A stretch of 64,000 nucleotides of DNA from Ctenosaura bakeri (Eukaryota; Chordata; Lepidosauria; Squamata; Iguanidae). The notes under the pieces are model-generated. The model saw only the letters and a program-made list of their open reading frames with translations, was not told where the DNA came from and ran no database searches. The stretch covers positions 598,754 to 662,753 of the forward strand of contig CAOLHI010000394.1 in assembly GCA_948474755.1 (NCBI GenBank), written 5' to 3'. Both the position numbers and the translations under genes were made by a program. This document shows, piece by piece, positions 32,600 through 44,025 of the stretch (position 1 is the first letter of the stretch; each line of letters begins with the position of its first letter).

Positions 32600-32960
32600 C
32601 TCATACTGTAAGATTATTAAAAGAAGAAAAACAGTTGAACATGAAAATCATAATAAGCAAAGCAGTTTTAAAAATCAAGTTGACAAGATGTGTCTTCACA
32701 CCCTTTCCAAAAGTAATGAGAATGGGAAGTGGCTGTAGCTCCAGGGGGAGTTAACCCCACAATCTGGGAGAAATGGAAGAGAAAAACCCTCCTATACCCA
32801 TCAAGTAGGGCTCTGCACAAAGTGGTACCCTCAATGAGACCTCTCCTGAAAATCTTAGCAACCGAGCAGATTCATAAGAAGGCAGGTAGTCCCTTAGACA
32901 ACTAGGCCAGAAGCTAGGTCTCAAGGCTTTAAGAGACAAATCAGCATCTTGAACTAGAAT
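32600..32960 (-). mobile_element. L2-like LINE 3' end (RT C-terminus)
   Basis: The minus-strand frame contains CLRDYLPSYESARLLRFSGE and ISPRLWG, the YLRD.L..Y.PAR.LRSS...PRLWN pattern of L2-type RT C-termini. An A-rich + strand stretch before it is the reverse-complemented tail. It is inactive and truncated. Confidence 0.65.
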
Positions 32961-34202
32961 CAGAAGACATCTGTCAGCCAGCTGTCAGAGGGAATTGAAA
33001 CTTAGAAATTACAATTGATGACTATTATCACTAACAGTGAATAGTTATGTGATAACAAAAGATAACCCTCACATTCGTTGGTAAGCTGATGAACCTGTTG
33101 TGTTACAAATAACCTTTGTCCCTGTTCAAGCCACAAAAGGCTGTTGATGATGATTTGCTGTTCAGCAGTTTCACACTGGGATCTATTTTTGCAATTACTT
33201 TGCCCAAGCACACTGACATTAAGGTCATTGACAGATGCTTTTAGGTAGCTGAAGTGTTGCTCCACTGTTTTTGAATATTGTAATTTCTCATCTCTTTGCA
33301 TGGGTCAATATTTTCTCCATCTCAGCCGAAATGGCAGGAAACTGCTACTATCTACATTAGTTTACTGGTGAACTGACAGAAGAACATCACTTTCACACAG
33401 ACACAAATATAGACAAACACCACAAGTTAGTCATTATTTTGGCTTGATTTGTGAATGTTATAGTCACATGTGTGGAGTGGGGATTGCTTGGGATGTTCTC
33501 TCACCCAGATGGCATTGCCAGAAGGACAGAAGTCAAGCAGGTGGGTTACTTCCGTGTGGTCAGTCCTACTTGTATGGCTGAGATATTTAAACACACGCAA
33601 CTTACAACCTCGTACAATAATACCACCACAGAAGTGACTGCCCAGCAGTTTCATCTGTATGAAGTGAGCTTGGGGAGGTTCTTCTACAATGAGCAAACTT
33701 TTTCCCCCTCATTTTAGATTTATACATCTATGTGTATGTGTGTGTGTGAGAGAGAGAGGGAGGTGGGGGAGAGAGAGAAAGATTGTGTGTATGTGTGTGT
33801 ATGTTTGGGTGGAAGAGTCCTAGCCTTCTAGCCCTGTGATGCACTGATGAATGCACCTTATTTGCACTAGGATGTTCGTGTGGTGCATTAAGTGTTTCTG
33901 TTGTTCCTTATCCAAGAAATAAACACTCTACACCTGTGGACAATGGCAAATTTTTCAGTGCAGATAGCACTTTCCCTTTGTTTTCTTAGATGTGTGGATC
34001 AGTGCATGGAGTGGAGTGAATAATTTCATTAAAAAATCCCTTTAAAGTCACACTTCTAAAGAGATCTGTAGAAATTAAAGCAAGTGTAATGCCAGAAGAT
34101 GCAAACTTAGAGGACTTCTACCTTCATTAGTCAGCAGTAGCTCAGCACTCGTGACACAACTCTTAAAACAAAAGACAGTGAACATGCAGTGTGGTATTGC
34201 GG
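32961..34202. other. Intergenic sequence with GT/GA simple repeat
   Basis: It contains an impure (TG)n(AG)n tract at about 33731-33806. No gene is recognised. Confidence 0.45.
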
Positions 34203-34312
34203 CACCTGAGGTTCTCTATATGTTGCTGGGCTACAACTCTTGCCACTGTTAGCCACTGTCACACTGGCTGGGACTGATAAGAGCTGGAGTAAAGATATGG
34301 TTCACTACCCCA
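34203..34312. mobile_element. Small foldback MITE relic
   Basis: GTTGCTGGGCTACAACTCTT, then GCCACTGTCACACTGGCTGG and GACTGATAAGAGCTGGAGT, recall the CTACAACTCCCATCAGCC / GGCTGGGGATGATGGGAGTT arms of the squamate foldback family. It is diverged, and its ends are approximate. Confidence 0.4.
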
Positions 34313-35893
34313 GCCATTGATTGTGGGTGGCTATATGGGTTTAATAGGTAGCCAGATTTTCTGCATCACCCTCATATCCATGGGCTGGAAGACACCCTCG
34401 CAACATCCTCAGCTGTCTGGCTGAAATGCTGGTTAAAGTTTCTTTAGACAGCCCTTTGACTAGGGAATCTGGCTTCACTTCCTCTTCCCCTTCTCCACAC
34501 AGAGATACCTGGGGTTGTAAGGCCCGCTTTGGGAGTCCCCAATATCAGTATGGTTTGGATGGGCACCATACCTAATTGGCATCATGTGTAACCGGCAACA
34601 CATTTTATTGGCTCTGAGAGGTGACAGAGAGGTCAAACTGAGTGAGAGAAAGAATTTGACTGTAAATGTGAGAAGGATAGGTCAACTGGAAACATCCTCC
34701 AGGTAAGACTGAGTTATTTGTCAGGCAAATACACACCATTCCTGTGGATAATAGGCTTAAACAGAAGCTGGAATTTTCCAGGGAATCCAACTGTGAGGAG
34801 CCCACCATGACAGCAATTGACAGATATCCATCCCTTGTACAGCTAGATTCTTTCCTCTGTCTTCACAGCACCCACAATGGACAGCTATTACAACATCCAT
34901 CATGTCTTTGTCAATCAAAGCACTAAGCCCGTCAACAGGCAAAAAACCCATTGTCCACAACAAGTTCCCTTTGTCTTGCATCTGGAACCTTCACAACCGC
35001 AAGCCATTTTCAGGGTACAAATACCCCTGATTTCAGGATGCCCAGTGCAGTCTTTTGAAGCTCTACCCATCACTCTGTCTATCTGGCTCCTGAATGAGAA
35101 CTGTCCTTAGGTCCTACCTAAGCCAAAATACATTTCTGCTCTTCACTACTCTTCTGGACTGGTAATTATAAATCCCCCATACCCCTCAGCCTCTCTATGA
35201 TTCTTCCTCCCTTTCTCTTTCAGTTAGCTTTTGTGTGAATGTGTGATTGTGTGTATCTTGTGTGCATGCATGCCTGAGTGAATTCCCCTCAATAAAACAC
35301 ATTTTTAGCTTACTTCTGAATCTCTGGCTGGTTCTTTTCCTGTGTGTGCCTGTAAACACTGGTAGAAAAGATCTCACTAAGTTGCCCCCTCTTGCAGCCT
35401 CCTGATTTTGAGCTAATTAACTCCCCAGTTTTTCAAGGAGATATTTGGCATTGTAGGGTGGCCCTTGTGGCACCTACCTTTTGGGGTAACAGGGTGGAGT
35501 TGGAGGGAGAAAAGCCAGGCAAATTCATTGGCACTTTAGGGTCATACATGACCAGTTGGGTCATACTGAGGTCAAGACTCAGGCAGCACTTGAAGCAGTG
35601 GCAGAGTATGCTCTTCTCTTCCTTTGCCATGCATGCTGTGGAAGACCTCCTGCCTGCCCACATCCTCACCCTTCTCCACCTTCTTTCTGAGTGACTGAAA
35701 TTGAGGGGAGGTGAAAGAAAGCCTGGGGAGTCTCAACAGGTCAGACTCGGGATCCTGTTAAACTAGATTAGACTCACAGGCTGGGGCATCCTTCCTATAT
35801 ACTCTCTGAAGTTCTACTACAATATTTTTGCAAATACCAGCTTCTATTCTACACTATTCAGCAGTGATGGAAGGCTCTCAAATGTTCAAAGTA
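34313..35893. other. Intergenic sequence without recognised feature
   Basis: I see only short reading frames without recognisable domains and no clear repeats. Confidence 0.4.
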
Positions 35894-36291
35894 CTACTGG
35901 CCCTACACATTTTTAGGTTTGACTTTCATGGGTTTATTTACAAATTTTTTCAATGCCTGCTACCCCACCATGTCAGGCTCTTCTTTTCCAGAGGAACCTT
36001 TCCTCATAGTGGCTTCAACCAGGGTCTGCAGCCCTTTATAAAACTGCCTCTGCTCCTCCTCTTCCTCCACCAGCCACTGCCTGGCCAGCTAAGGATGGCT
36101 CACATTTTGATTGCTCATCACCACAAACCCTCTCCCAATGCTCCCCCACACCCAAGGAAAGAGACAAGTGAGAGAAGAAGTATAAGGCCACTATGCTGAC
36201 CCACTGCCTTTCCATCTTGTTTCACTGATCTGGGTTGGACCCTAGGTACCCATTCTCCCTACCGTGCCTTGGCCCTCTTCCCACAGACACA

Positions 36292-36715
36292 CAGGCCCTT
36301 TCTGCATGGCATTTTCCATGCGAAAGGGCACCTGGAGCCTTGTGCGATTGTGAGGAGCAATCTGCACAATGCACTCACAATTGCGTGATGCTCCAGGGGC
36401 CGACAGGCGCTGATCGCGCACCTTTACATTTTCGGCTAGAAGCCGAAAATGGTGCACGATCGTGCATTGCTCCCGGGCCCTTTGCACACTTACCTGGTGT
36501 GCAGAGCCTCTGGAGCCGCACCAGTCACGCTTTCTGTCCCAGCGCAGCCTGGGAAACTCCCAGGCTGAGCTGCAGAAGGAAGAGATGGGGCTCTCATGCA
36601 AGCAGGCAGCTAATGCGGAGCTGAAGGACCCTGGATGCGAGAGCCTCTCACCAGAGGCTGTTTGCACAATTCCCGCACCCCAGTGCCGGAAGAAGGTAAG
36701 GTGCGGAAAGGGCCC
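36292..36715. mobile_element. Nested GC-rich MITE with GGCCCTTTC termini
   Basis: The inverted ends CAGGCCCTTTCTGCA and TGCGGAAAGGGCCC are flanked by cagacaca on both sides (36284-36291 and 36716-36723). The 8-bp repeat suggests hAT, although a 3-bp CAG duplication would also fit PIF/Harbinger. The interior contains a near-perfect hairpin centred at 36439. Reading frames here (up to 177 codons) have no recognisable domain. Confidence 0.65.
36428..36450. repeat. Perfect 10-bp inverted repeat with 3-base loop
   Basis: The arms ATTTTCGGCT and AGCCGAAAAT surround AGA. Flanking GATCGCGCACC and GGTGCACGATC extend the stem with one mismatch after a small bulge. It lies in the middle of the GC-rich MITE. 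Confidence 0.8.
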
Positions 36716-36805
36716 CAGACACACACACAATTTGATATTTGTGATTTTTCCACTTTTGTGGTGGGTCCCACACACCTAACCCTAGCAAATGTGGAAAGCT
36801 GACTG

Positions 36806-38949
36806 TGCTTCAATTCACTCTCTTAGCAGTCCCTATAATAAGGTATGTCTATAGCATGTGTATTGCAGATTGGTACAGGAGGCTGACACTGAGATAGCAG
36901 CTAATCTAACATATGTAACTGTGGCTAGCTAAAGGAACTTACCAGCTCGCAGTTTATGGTGCCTTCAGGATGTGATAATACAAGAACAGATCTGGGGATA
37001 AGTCCTGTCAGGTGATGAGGATTCCAGCCACTCCACTCCACTCCACTCCACTCCCATTATCACCACCACCACCACCATCTTCCATTTCTTCCAAAACAAA
37101 CACTCACCATTTTCTTGCCACTGAATCCACCACTGGCATATTTTCAGGATCATTGGGTAAAGTGGCCAGCTGCTGTAATTCAACAGTGTTGGCAAAATAT
37201 AATATTTCAACCGCTGGGGATGGGGGAATTCCCCCTTTGCGTTGGGGCTTTTTTCTGTTTAAGAATTATTGTATTTCTGAAAACCACCTGTTTACTTTTC
37301 CAAAGTTGACAATCACTTCCTCTTATGTACAAATAGAGCTGTTTCAGTTACATAAGGAAGACACTTACAGCCTGAATATCAGAAATAGAGAGATGATACT
37401 GTTATGGCACATCACTGGCTGAGCGAGGTGTTTTCCTAAACTCAGTTTAGTGCATGTCTCATGATATAAACAGCTGTGCCAGGACTATCACTCTCTCTAG
37501 CTTACAAGTTATGTTAGGAAGCTCCAGGCAGCTGGTCAAGAGGGATAATGTTTTCTTAGAATATCATAGAGCCTGATGCTATCAGTTTCTTCTCCTCCAG
37601 CTCACCTCTCAAGTACACTTACAGTGAGAAGAATCTGGAACTAGAAAAAGTGTCTCTATACAAAATGTTTACTTTGGAGTTTGACCTTGAATAGCAAAAC
37701 CCGCTCAACAATTCCCAACAATTACTTGTAAAGTTCTTGGACTATTTCTTCTTCCCTGATTCTTTCTCCTCCATGTGAACTCTCTGTTCAATCATGGGTC
37801 ACTCAGCTTTCATTACAGTACAGTATATATAATTTCTAAAGAATCCCCTACTGCAAAGGGCAGAATGGTAAACAATGCAAGGCTTTGTGCGGGCAAGTGT
37901 TTTTACCCTTTGTTTTTTATCATACAAATTGCAAAGAAGGATTAAACAAAGGTTACAGTCTGCTCATTTTCCTGGAAAGAATGCAAATTGAGCTCAGTGG
38001 GGCTTACTTCTAAGTAGACCTGCATAGGATCACACTGTTTGAGACCTAACAGGGGTTCTATCAGATGAGGCGGATATTGTGCATTTACCCTGCACTGAAC
38101 ACAGAATTTTACTAAGAGATGGGAAAGTAGGAGTGACTACTTTCAACTAAGGAAGGGAAAAATAGAAATAGAACAGCACAATAGAGCTTGAAAAAGTAAC
38201 TTTCTAAGATTACAGATCTCAGAATCACCAACAGCCAGGCTGGCAGAGGAACAGTTGTAGGCCCAAACAGTAACTTTTCCATGTTCTGGTAGCCTGAGAT
38301 GGAATAGCTGTACAGTGCAGTTTGATTAGTAGTGTTAGGAGTTGTCAGTCTGGAAACAGCCAATATTCCTCTCAGCAACAGCTTTCAGTCTGGTCCTTGG
38401 GAATGTGACACACTCCACTAACTGCAATAGGATAAGAGACTTAGTTCTGTCTGGTACAGCAAATTAACCTTCACGCCTCCTTGTCACAGAATTCTGGAGT
38501 ACTCTTGATTACTCATACAGGAGTTGAGAGATTACACAACCCTTCTCACCCCAGGACTTTTCAGATTTTTTAAAAATAGTTATTGCTTTAAAGCACAGCT
38601 GTTGTGCTCTAATTACTCAGCTGTGGCAGTACCACAAAATCCAAATGTTCACACCCTGGGGTGCATGTCTATGGGCTCCTCTGCAGTACACAAACCACAG
38701 TATTTTCTCACTAAGGAAAAATGGTCAGCATACAGTATACTATGCTTTTGTGATGGCAGTGTGGAATATGGTTCCCTGGGGCTTCAACTGTTTAGTGAAT
38801 ACCGTTTATGACATTTCAATAATGTGTGCCTCAGATCCCGTCATACCCATCATGTTTTCATTGTTTTCTGATATTATTTTTAAAAGTTGCTGTTGTTGCT
38901 ATTTTCTCCAAATACTACTGGATAGCCCATTGCTCTACCATCTTGTTAC
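36806..38949. other. Intergenic sequence without recognised gene
   Basis: A (CCACT)n run lies at about 37028-37054, with CACCAC units just after it. No other element or exon is recognised. Confidence 0.4.
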
Positions 38950-39814
38950 CCTGATTTCTGGGGGTCCCGTGAAGGACACCTATGTGCGCTCCAAATATTA
39001 CAAAGTTGGGAATTAGCAAAGAGCACAAGCTAGCACTACAAGAGGCAGGGCAACGTAGCGAGATCTTTTACCCAATGTCTACGGGGTCAGGCTGAGTCAA
39101 GGAGCAAACAGAAGAAATAATAATTGTTTTTATTGATATACAGTCAGAAACGTGTATGCAACACTCACACAGAGAACTATGGAAATAAAGGTAGGAGTTG
39201 GATAGAGGGATTTTAAGAGGAGGTTTTTGTATGGGAAATACTACACCTGTCCTGAAGCCCGGGTAGTCTGAAGAAGAAGTTCGTGGAAGTGAGGTTTCTC
39301 AGCACGTGGAGCTGAGGGGAAGGCTGACCAAACAAAGTGACAGCAAGACGGAATGGAAGCCAAGAGTGATCCGAGGAAGTGCTCAAAGTCAGGGGGTCTT
39401 GTAGGGGGAAATGTGCCCATAGGCTAATCCATTCCCGGGGATAACAATGAGTTTCTGGCTGGAGACAACGCCTCCGAAAGGTCAGTATTTTACATGATTG
39501 AGTTATGTGTTGTCAATAGCTCAGACAGTATGCAAACGCGGAGTGCTTGACAGTTGAGTATTCGGCTCATCAAGCTGCCTGTTCGGGGCAGGGAGTCCTT
39601 TGTAAGTAGCGTGCATACATAATATGGTACTTGCCTAGAGGTCTCCTAAGGTGACAGTCTGGCTATTTCTGGCCTGCCTGAGTTGGTTTGGAATGTTTCG
39701 GCTATTAGCGGCCGTGCCTGTGTGCGTGCTTGTCTGGGGGCCTCGCAAGCATGTGGAGAAGAAGGGGTAAAGAAGGCCAAATTATTGATATCAAATGATA
39801 TCTAATATCCCACA
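38950..39814 (-). mobile_element. LTR-like interspersed repeat, copy 2
   Basis: It is homologous to the repeat at 15.9-16.8 kb: CTGGGGGTCCCG, then TTGGGAATTAGC at 39006, then GATCTTTTACCCAATG followed by GGGGTCAGGCT. The right end, TCTAATATCCCACA, is an imperfect inverse of the left end, as in an LTR (TG...CA). The orientation was inferred from AATAAA-type signals on the minus strand. No attached coding region is seen. Confidence 0.5.
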
Positions 39815-40159
39815 AGTCCAGGCTAGAAACTGCGGTAACTATCTGAGCACCTATGTTAACAGATCTGAGCATGTTGCCATTTGAAGGCAATCAAAAAAAT
39901 CCCAAACTAGCAGCACCAGCAAGGCTATCCTTCTTACCCAACAATACCTTCTGGTCCATCCCTACCATTTAAACTAAGACAACCATCTCAGGCAGGGGTT
40001 GGCACTGGCAGAATCCTGGATGTTGCACCTTGAACTTCCACCTGTTTCCCTTGTTGGAGGATACAATGGTATATTCTAAGACATTTGCCCTGAGTTCACT
40101 ATACTAGTCTGCTATAGAAGTGTTCAAGTAAGAGACAACTGTGAGCCCAGACAGCTTCT

Positions 40160-40370
40160 GTACCTGAGGGGTGGGGCATCTTGCCTCAGGCAGCCAAATC
40201 CCTTGGGTTTGATGAGGGTGGTCCGCCCTGGGTGGCAAAAATTTTGGGGCACCCTACGCAGCGTGGCCACACCCTGTGCGATGTGGCCATGCCATGTGTG
40301 ATATGGCCATGCCCCCACCCCTCCGCCCCCCTCTCCACACTCCAAGCTACATGGCTGGCTGACCTTGAAA
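40160..40370. mobile_element. Fragment related to the hAT MITE at 20.19 kb
   Basis: It contains GGGGCACCCTACGCAGCG, then repeated units like GTGGCCATGCC (three or four copies) and CCTCAGGCAGCCAAA. These are shared with the elements at 20192 and 51376. No terminal repeats or duplication could be fixed. Confidence 0.45.
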
Positions 40371-40552
40371 ACCACTCCATTGAAAGAACTTGGAAGGCCA
40401 TTAGACAGGACAGAGAAGTCTCAAGATCCCTAAGTCAATCTCCTTCCCTAAATTCTTCCTTTTAAAAAGCTAGCTTCTCTTCTCTTACATATAATTGAAT
40501 TAATAACATGCTATTTTACTTGGTGGGGAAGGGACCAGTCCAGCAAGAATTC

Positions 40553-41477
40553 GTCCTACACCGCCCGAGCAACGCGAGTGGCCGGGGGGGACGGCATTTG
40601 CCGCCCTCCCGCGAGAAGAGATCGCGCTGCTGGGGCCGACGGGAGGAGGCGGGGGCTGAGCTTAGTATTTAGGGCTGCCCCGCCTCTCTCTCGGCCTCTC
40701 TTTGGATTCAGGCGAAGGAGGAGGAGGACGTTTGTTTTCGTTGTTGGTGCCACGTGGCGCCTTGGAGGCCTGGTGGCCCATTCCTCCTCCTTCTTCTCCG
40801 GGACCCAGAGTCGGCTGGCCGGCCTTCTCGTGTCGGTGGCTGGCGGACTCGTCGCGGGAGCGGCGAAGGGCGACTTTTCGACTCAACGGTCCCGAAGGCC
40901 CCTCCGGGGGCAAGGAGGAACCAGCGGCTGCCTCAGCGGCCGCTTGGGTAGGGCCTCGGCTGCTCAGCGCGGCCGTGGCGGCGGGGGAACGACCGGCGAG
41001 GGAGGGGGGCGGTAGCGAAGGGGGAGCATCTCCTGCGGCTTTTGCGCCGCCGACACGCACCCCGGGGAGGTTAGTTGGGGTAGTCCGGTGGCTTTCTCTC
41101 CCGGCCCCCTCGGCCTGTGGCGGCGGATCCACCCTCCCGCGGGGAGCCCGCTATGGCGGGCGCGGGGGATTTTGGCATCAGCCGCCCCCCCTAGGCAGCG
41201 GCGGCCCTTCCCATCGGGGCGGGGAGGCGGCGGATCCGTTTCTCCCCCCGCGGGAACGCGGGGGAGCCCGCTGTGGCTGGCGCGGGGGATTTTGGCACGG
41301 TGGCGGCAGCCCTTCCCGTCGGGGCGGGGAGGCGCCAGATCGTTTCCCCCACCGCGGGAACGCGGGGGGCCCGCTGCAGAGGGCGTGGGGGATTTTGGCA
41401 TCGGCCGCCCCCTCCTCGGCAGCGGCGGCCCTTCCCGTCGGGGCGGGGAGGCGGCGGACCCGTTTCTCCCCCCTGAG
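40553..41477. other. CpG-dense GC-rich block with tandem 103-120-bp units
   Basis: This 925-bp stretch is very GC- and CpG-rich between AT-rich flanks, and both edges carry aagaattc (40545-40552 and 41478-41485). Its right half has about three tandem units, each with GGGGAGCCCG-like and GATTTTGGCA motifs (GATTTTGGCA at 41168, 41288 and 41391). Long open frames on both strands (for example 263 codons at 40702-41493) reflect the lack of AT-rich stop codons. It could be an orphan CpG island/promoter, an inserted promoter segment of a retrotransposon, or a GC-rich minisatellite. I cannot decide from sequence alone. Confidence 0.6.
41121..41477 (+). repeat. GC-rich minisatellite, about three units
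   Basis: The units contain GCGGGGAGCCCGCT, GCGGGGGATTTTGGCA, CCCTTCCCGTCGGGGCGGGG and AGGCGGCGGA in the same order. Spacing is 120 and then 103 bases, the later unit having lost about 17. The sequence ends within a unit, just before the right-hand aagaattc. Confidence 0.85.
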
Positions 41478-41485
41478 AAGAATTC

Positions 41486-42209
41486 AGACTTGATTTGTTC
41501 TAAGACAAATTTGTCTTTTCAGCTATCCATGATATTCATGGAACACTTCTCAAGCACCAGATTTTAAATTAGATTGAATTAGTTGATTAGTCAGAGATCC
41601 TTGCAACCTATTTAAAAGGGAATGGCTTCAACATGAGTCAGTCAACCAGAAAAAGGTCAGTTTGGGGAACCTAGAGGTGCTGAGGCTGCAAAATAGCTAT
41701 GGAGGGCTATACTCAGCCTCCAAGCTGTACCTTGCCCATCTCTGAGCTATACACGTGTATGCAAATATTTCCTTTTTAATGCTGATGGAAGCACCGTCTT
41801 AGAAGATGCATACTTCCTTGTCAATCATACAGTAACAAGGGAGGAGGGAATTAGGGTTGCCAGATCTCAGAGCCTAGCTGTGAGTCTCCAGTTTTCATGA
41901 GACATACATTCTCTGTTTTTGGTGGGCTCAGATCCAGGCAAGAAGAAAGAGTTGTCTGTATACCTCTAGCATAGCCGTGCTAGCAGCAGCCGGCTGCAGG
42001 GCTTGGTTGACTTGTTGCTGCAATTTGCAAACACCCTCCAGGCAGTCCAAATTTTTTTTTCTTTTCTTTTCTCCCCCCCCCTTAATTCGCTTCCCCTTTC
42101 CTCCCATTTGTGGTGCCAGGGCTCACCCTCCACTCTGCTCTGCCTCCACTTTCTGGCTAGACGCAAGTGGGATAGATTTAATGTTGCTTATCCTGTTTCT
42201 CTAGGTAGG
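41486..42209. other. AT-richer spacer with nothing recognised
   Basis: It separates the CpG-dense block from a second GC-rich stretch. No coding or repeat feature could be supported. Confidence 0.4.
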
Positions 42210-43985
42210 TGAGAAAGAATAATCCCCTTATTTCACCTCTCATGAGGTGGGTGGCGTCTTCCCGCGCACCGGGCGGCCTTTGGATCGGCAGGATGGGGGG
42301 GCTTCAATGTGTCCATTCTAGTAAGGAGCGGGCCTGCAGTTTTATCCCTTGGGCCCCACTGTGCGGCCTAACTTTCTGCATGGGGCTTTACGCCCTGGGC
42401 TGGTCGTGGTGTAGTCGAATTTTAAAAGACCGGCCGGCCCGGGCACATTGGGGGTGATCACTGGGCTCAGCTTTCAGCCTGCGGCTTGCTTTCCATCTGT
42501 GGCGGCAAGCGTGGGGCACGGTGGGAGGAATAACACCGCTTGATTTTACTACACTTTACTTTACTCTGCGTGTGTGTGCCCTCTAGTTTCACGGGACGCA
42601 CGACAACTCCATGAATTTTCAGGGGATTTTCTGGGGCAGGAGTTTCGGGAGGGTTTTGGCAGTCCCTTCCTCGGAGAGGCAGCCCGCAGCTTTGGCTGTT
42701 TGCTGCAGCCTGGTATCCGGGAACTGACTGGAGCTGGGCCTGCTTGGCTTCCAGGGCCAGATGGGATTTGGTGCCTTAGAGGGTATTTGGGCCTTGGCAC
42801 CAGCAGGGTGCAGAAAGCTGGATGCTTGACTACATTCATAAGACCAGGGTTAAAATTCCCTGTGCAGCCAGGGGTACACTGGGTGGCTTCGGGGTGTTGC
42901 CCATTCTGAGCCCCCCAAAAAACCCCACGAGGGGTTCACAAGGGGGTTTCCATAATTTTGAAATGAATTAAAGGCAGAGATGAATAACAGCAACAACAAT
43001 ATTGCATCTCTGCTCCTATCTTTTAATTTGTCTTAAAATTGTTTAGGATGGGATTTTTCAGGGGCAGCTGTGTATAATCTATAGTTTCAAGAGTGTTTTT
43101 TCTCAAAAAATAGGGGGTAGCATGCTAAGAACACTTTACTTTCAGGTAAGGTATAGGGGCCAGTGTAGTTTGTTGGTGGATATAATAAGCAATACCTATG
43201 ATCTACGATTTTGGAAACTGTCCCAGCCCTAATTCAGGCAGCAGTCCTTCTTTTCCTTGATCCTGAGTATGTCTGCAGCTATCTGATGGGGAGGGACAGA
43301 AATGCTGGAGGTTTGAATCACAGCACTTCCCTATTTTGCTGAGTAGCCTCTGATGGGTCAATTAAGCTTGAGTAAAAGCTCCAGGGCTGCAGCCTGAGAG
43401 GCAATCACAATAGAAACGGGATATGCTTACACTTCATTACAATTGCAATTCTCGCTCAGGTCTTCATGCTCCTTCCTTACCATTGGGGTTTGGACTGAAG
43501 ATAGATTCACCGTGACATTGTTTTCAGCATAGGAACTACACGTGATAAAGTGCCCAGTCCTGCCAGTTAAGTGCATAAAGATACAAGTGTAGCCTTTGCA
43601 TCTACAAGGGCTGCTTCGGTGATTACTTTTTCTTTTAATTTAATTTCATAATGCCAAGTAGGCAGTTCACATTACTCAAAAGCAGCTGTAGACAGGATTC
43701 ACTGCACAAAATGCGGGCAGAGAAACTCTGTCTTGAGAATAATTGGTCTTTCAACCTTCAGTGGCAAAAAAGCTGTTTAAAAGAGGGTAATTTATAAATA
43801 ATAATATAATAATAATAATAATATAATATAATAATAAAAATAATAATAAAAAATAAATAAGGGGGGGAATGTGCTGAAGTCCACGAAGGAGATAGGGAGA
43901 GTAACACTTCTTATACTGAGTTTGCTTGGCAGAATTCACATTCCTTGCAGCACATTCACATCTCCTGATGAGAGTTAGGCGTGCC
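42210..43985. other. Possible 5' remains of the DIRS-like element, uncertain
   Basis: Positions 42210-42950 are GC-rich and differ from the flanking DNA, resembling in composition the DIRS-like region that follows. No gag or N-terminal RT motif could be identified. Positions 42950-43985 are AT-rich, with an (AAT)n-type microsatellite, and look like unrelated or inserted sequence. The link to the element is inference only. Confidence 0.3.
43793..43860. repeat. (AAT)n-type microsatellite
   Basis: This is an impure AATA/AAT run about 68 bases long, followed directly by a G-run. Confidence 0.9.
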
Positions 43986-44025
43986 TTCAGCGCAAGAAAA
44001 ATGGGGCCCCGACATAGCTAACTAC

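Larger units (their letters stand above)
35894..36805 (-). mobile_element. Tigger/mariner-like MITE, copy B, carrying a nested element
   Basis: The left end is CTACTGGCCCTACACATTT after TA. The right end is the reverse complement of CAGTCAGCTTTCCACATTT. These are the same 19-bp termini as copy A at 4119. Inside it, 36292-36715 is a younger insertion with its own duplication. Removing that gives about 480 bp, close to copy C at 48.3 kb. Confidence 0.7.

Noticed and set aside
36242..36775. 177-codon minus-strand frame and overlapping + strand frames of 129 and 105 codons
   Set aside because: They cross the boundary between a nested MITE and its host element, so they cannot be a single gene. 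No recognisable domain.
40702..41493. 263-codon open frame on the + strand (and a 156-codon frame on the other strand)
   Set aside because: It lies in very GC-rich DNA where stops are rare, on both strands at once, and covers the tandem units. No domain or start context supports coding.
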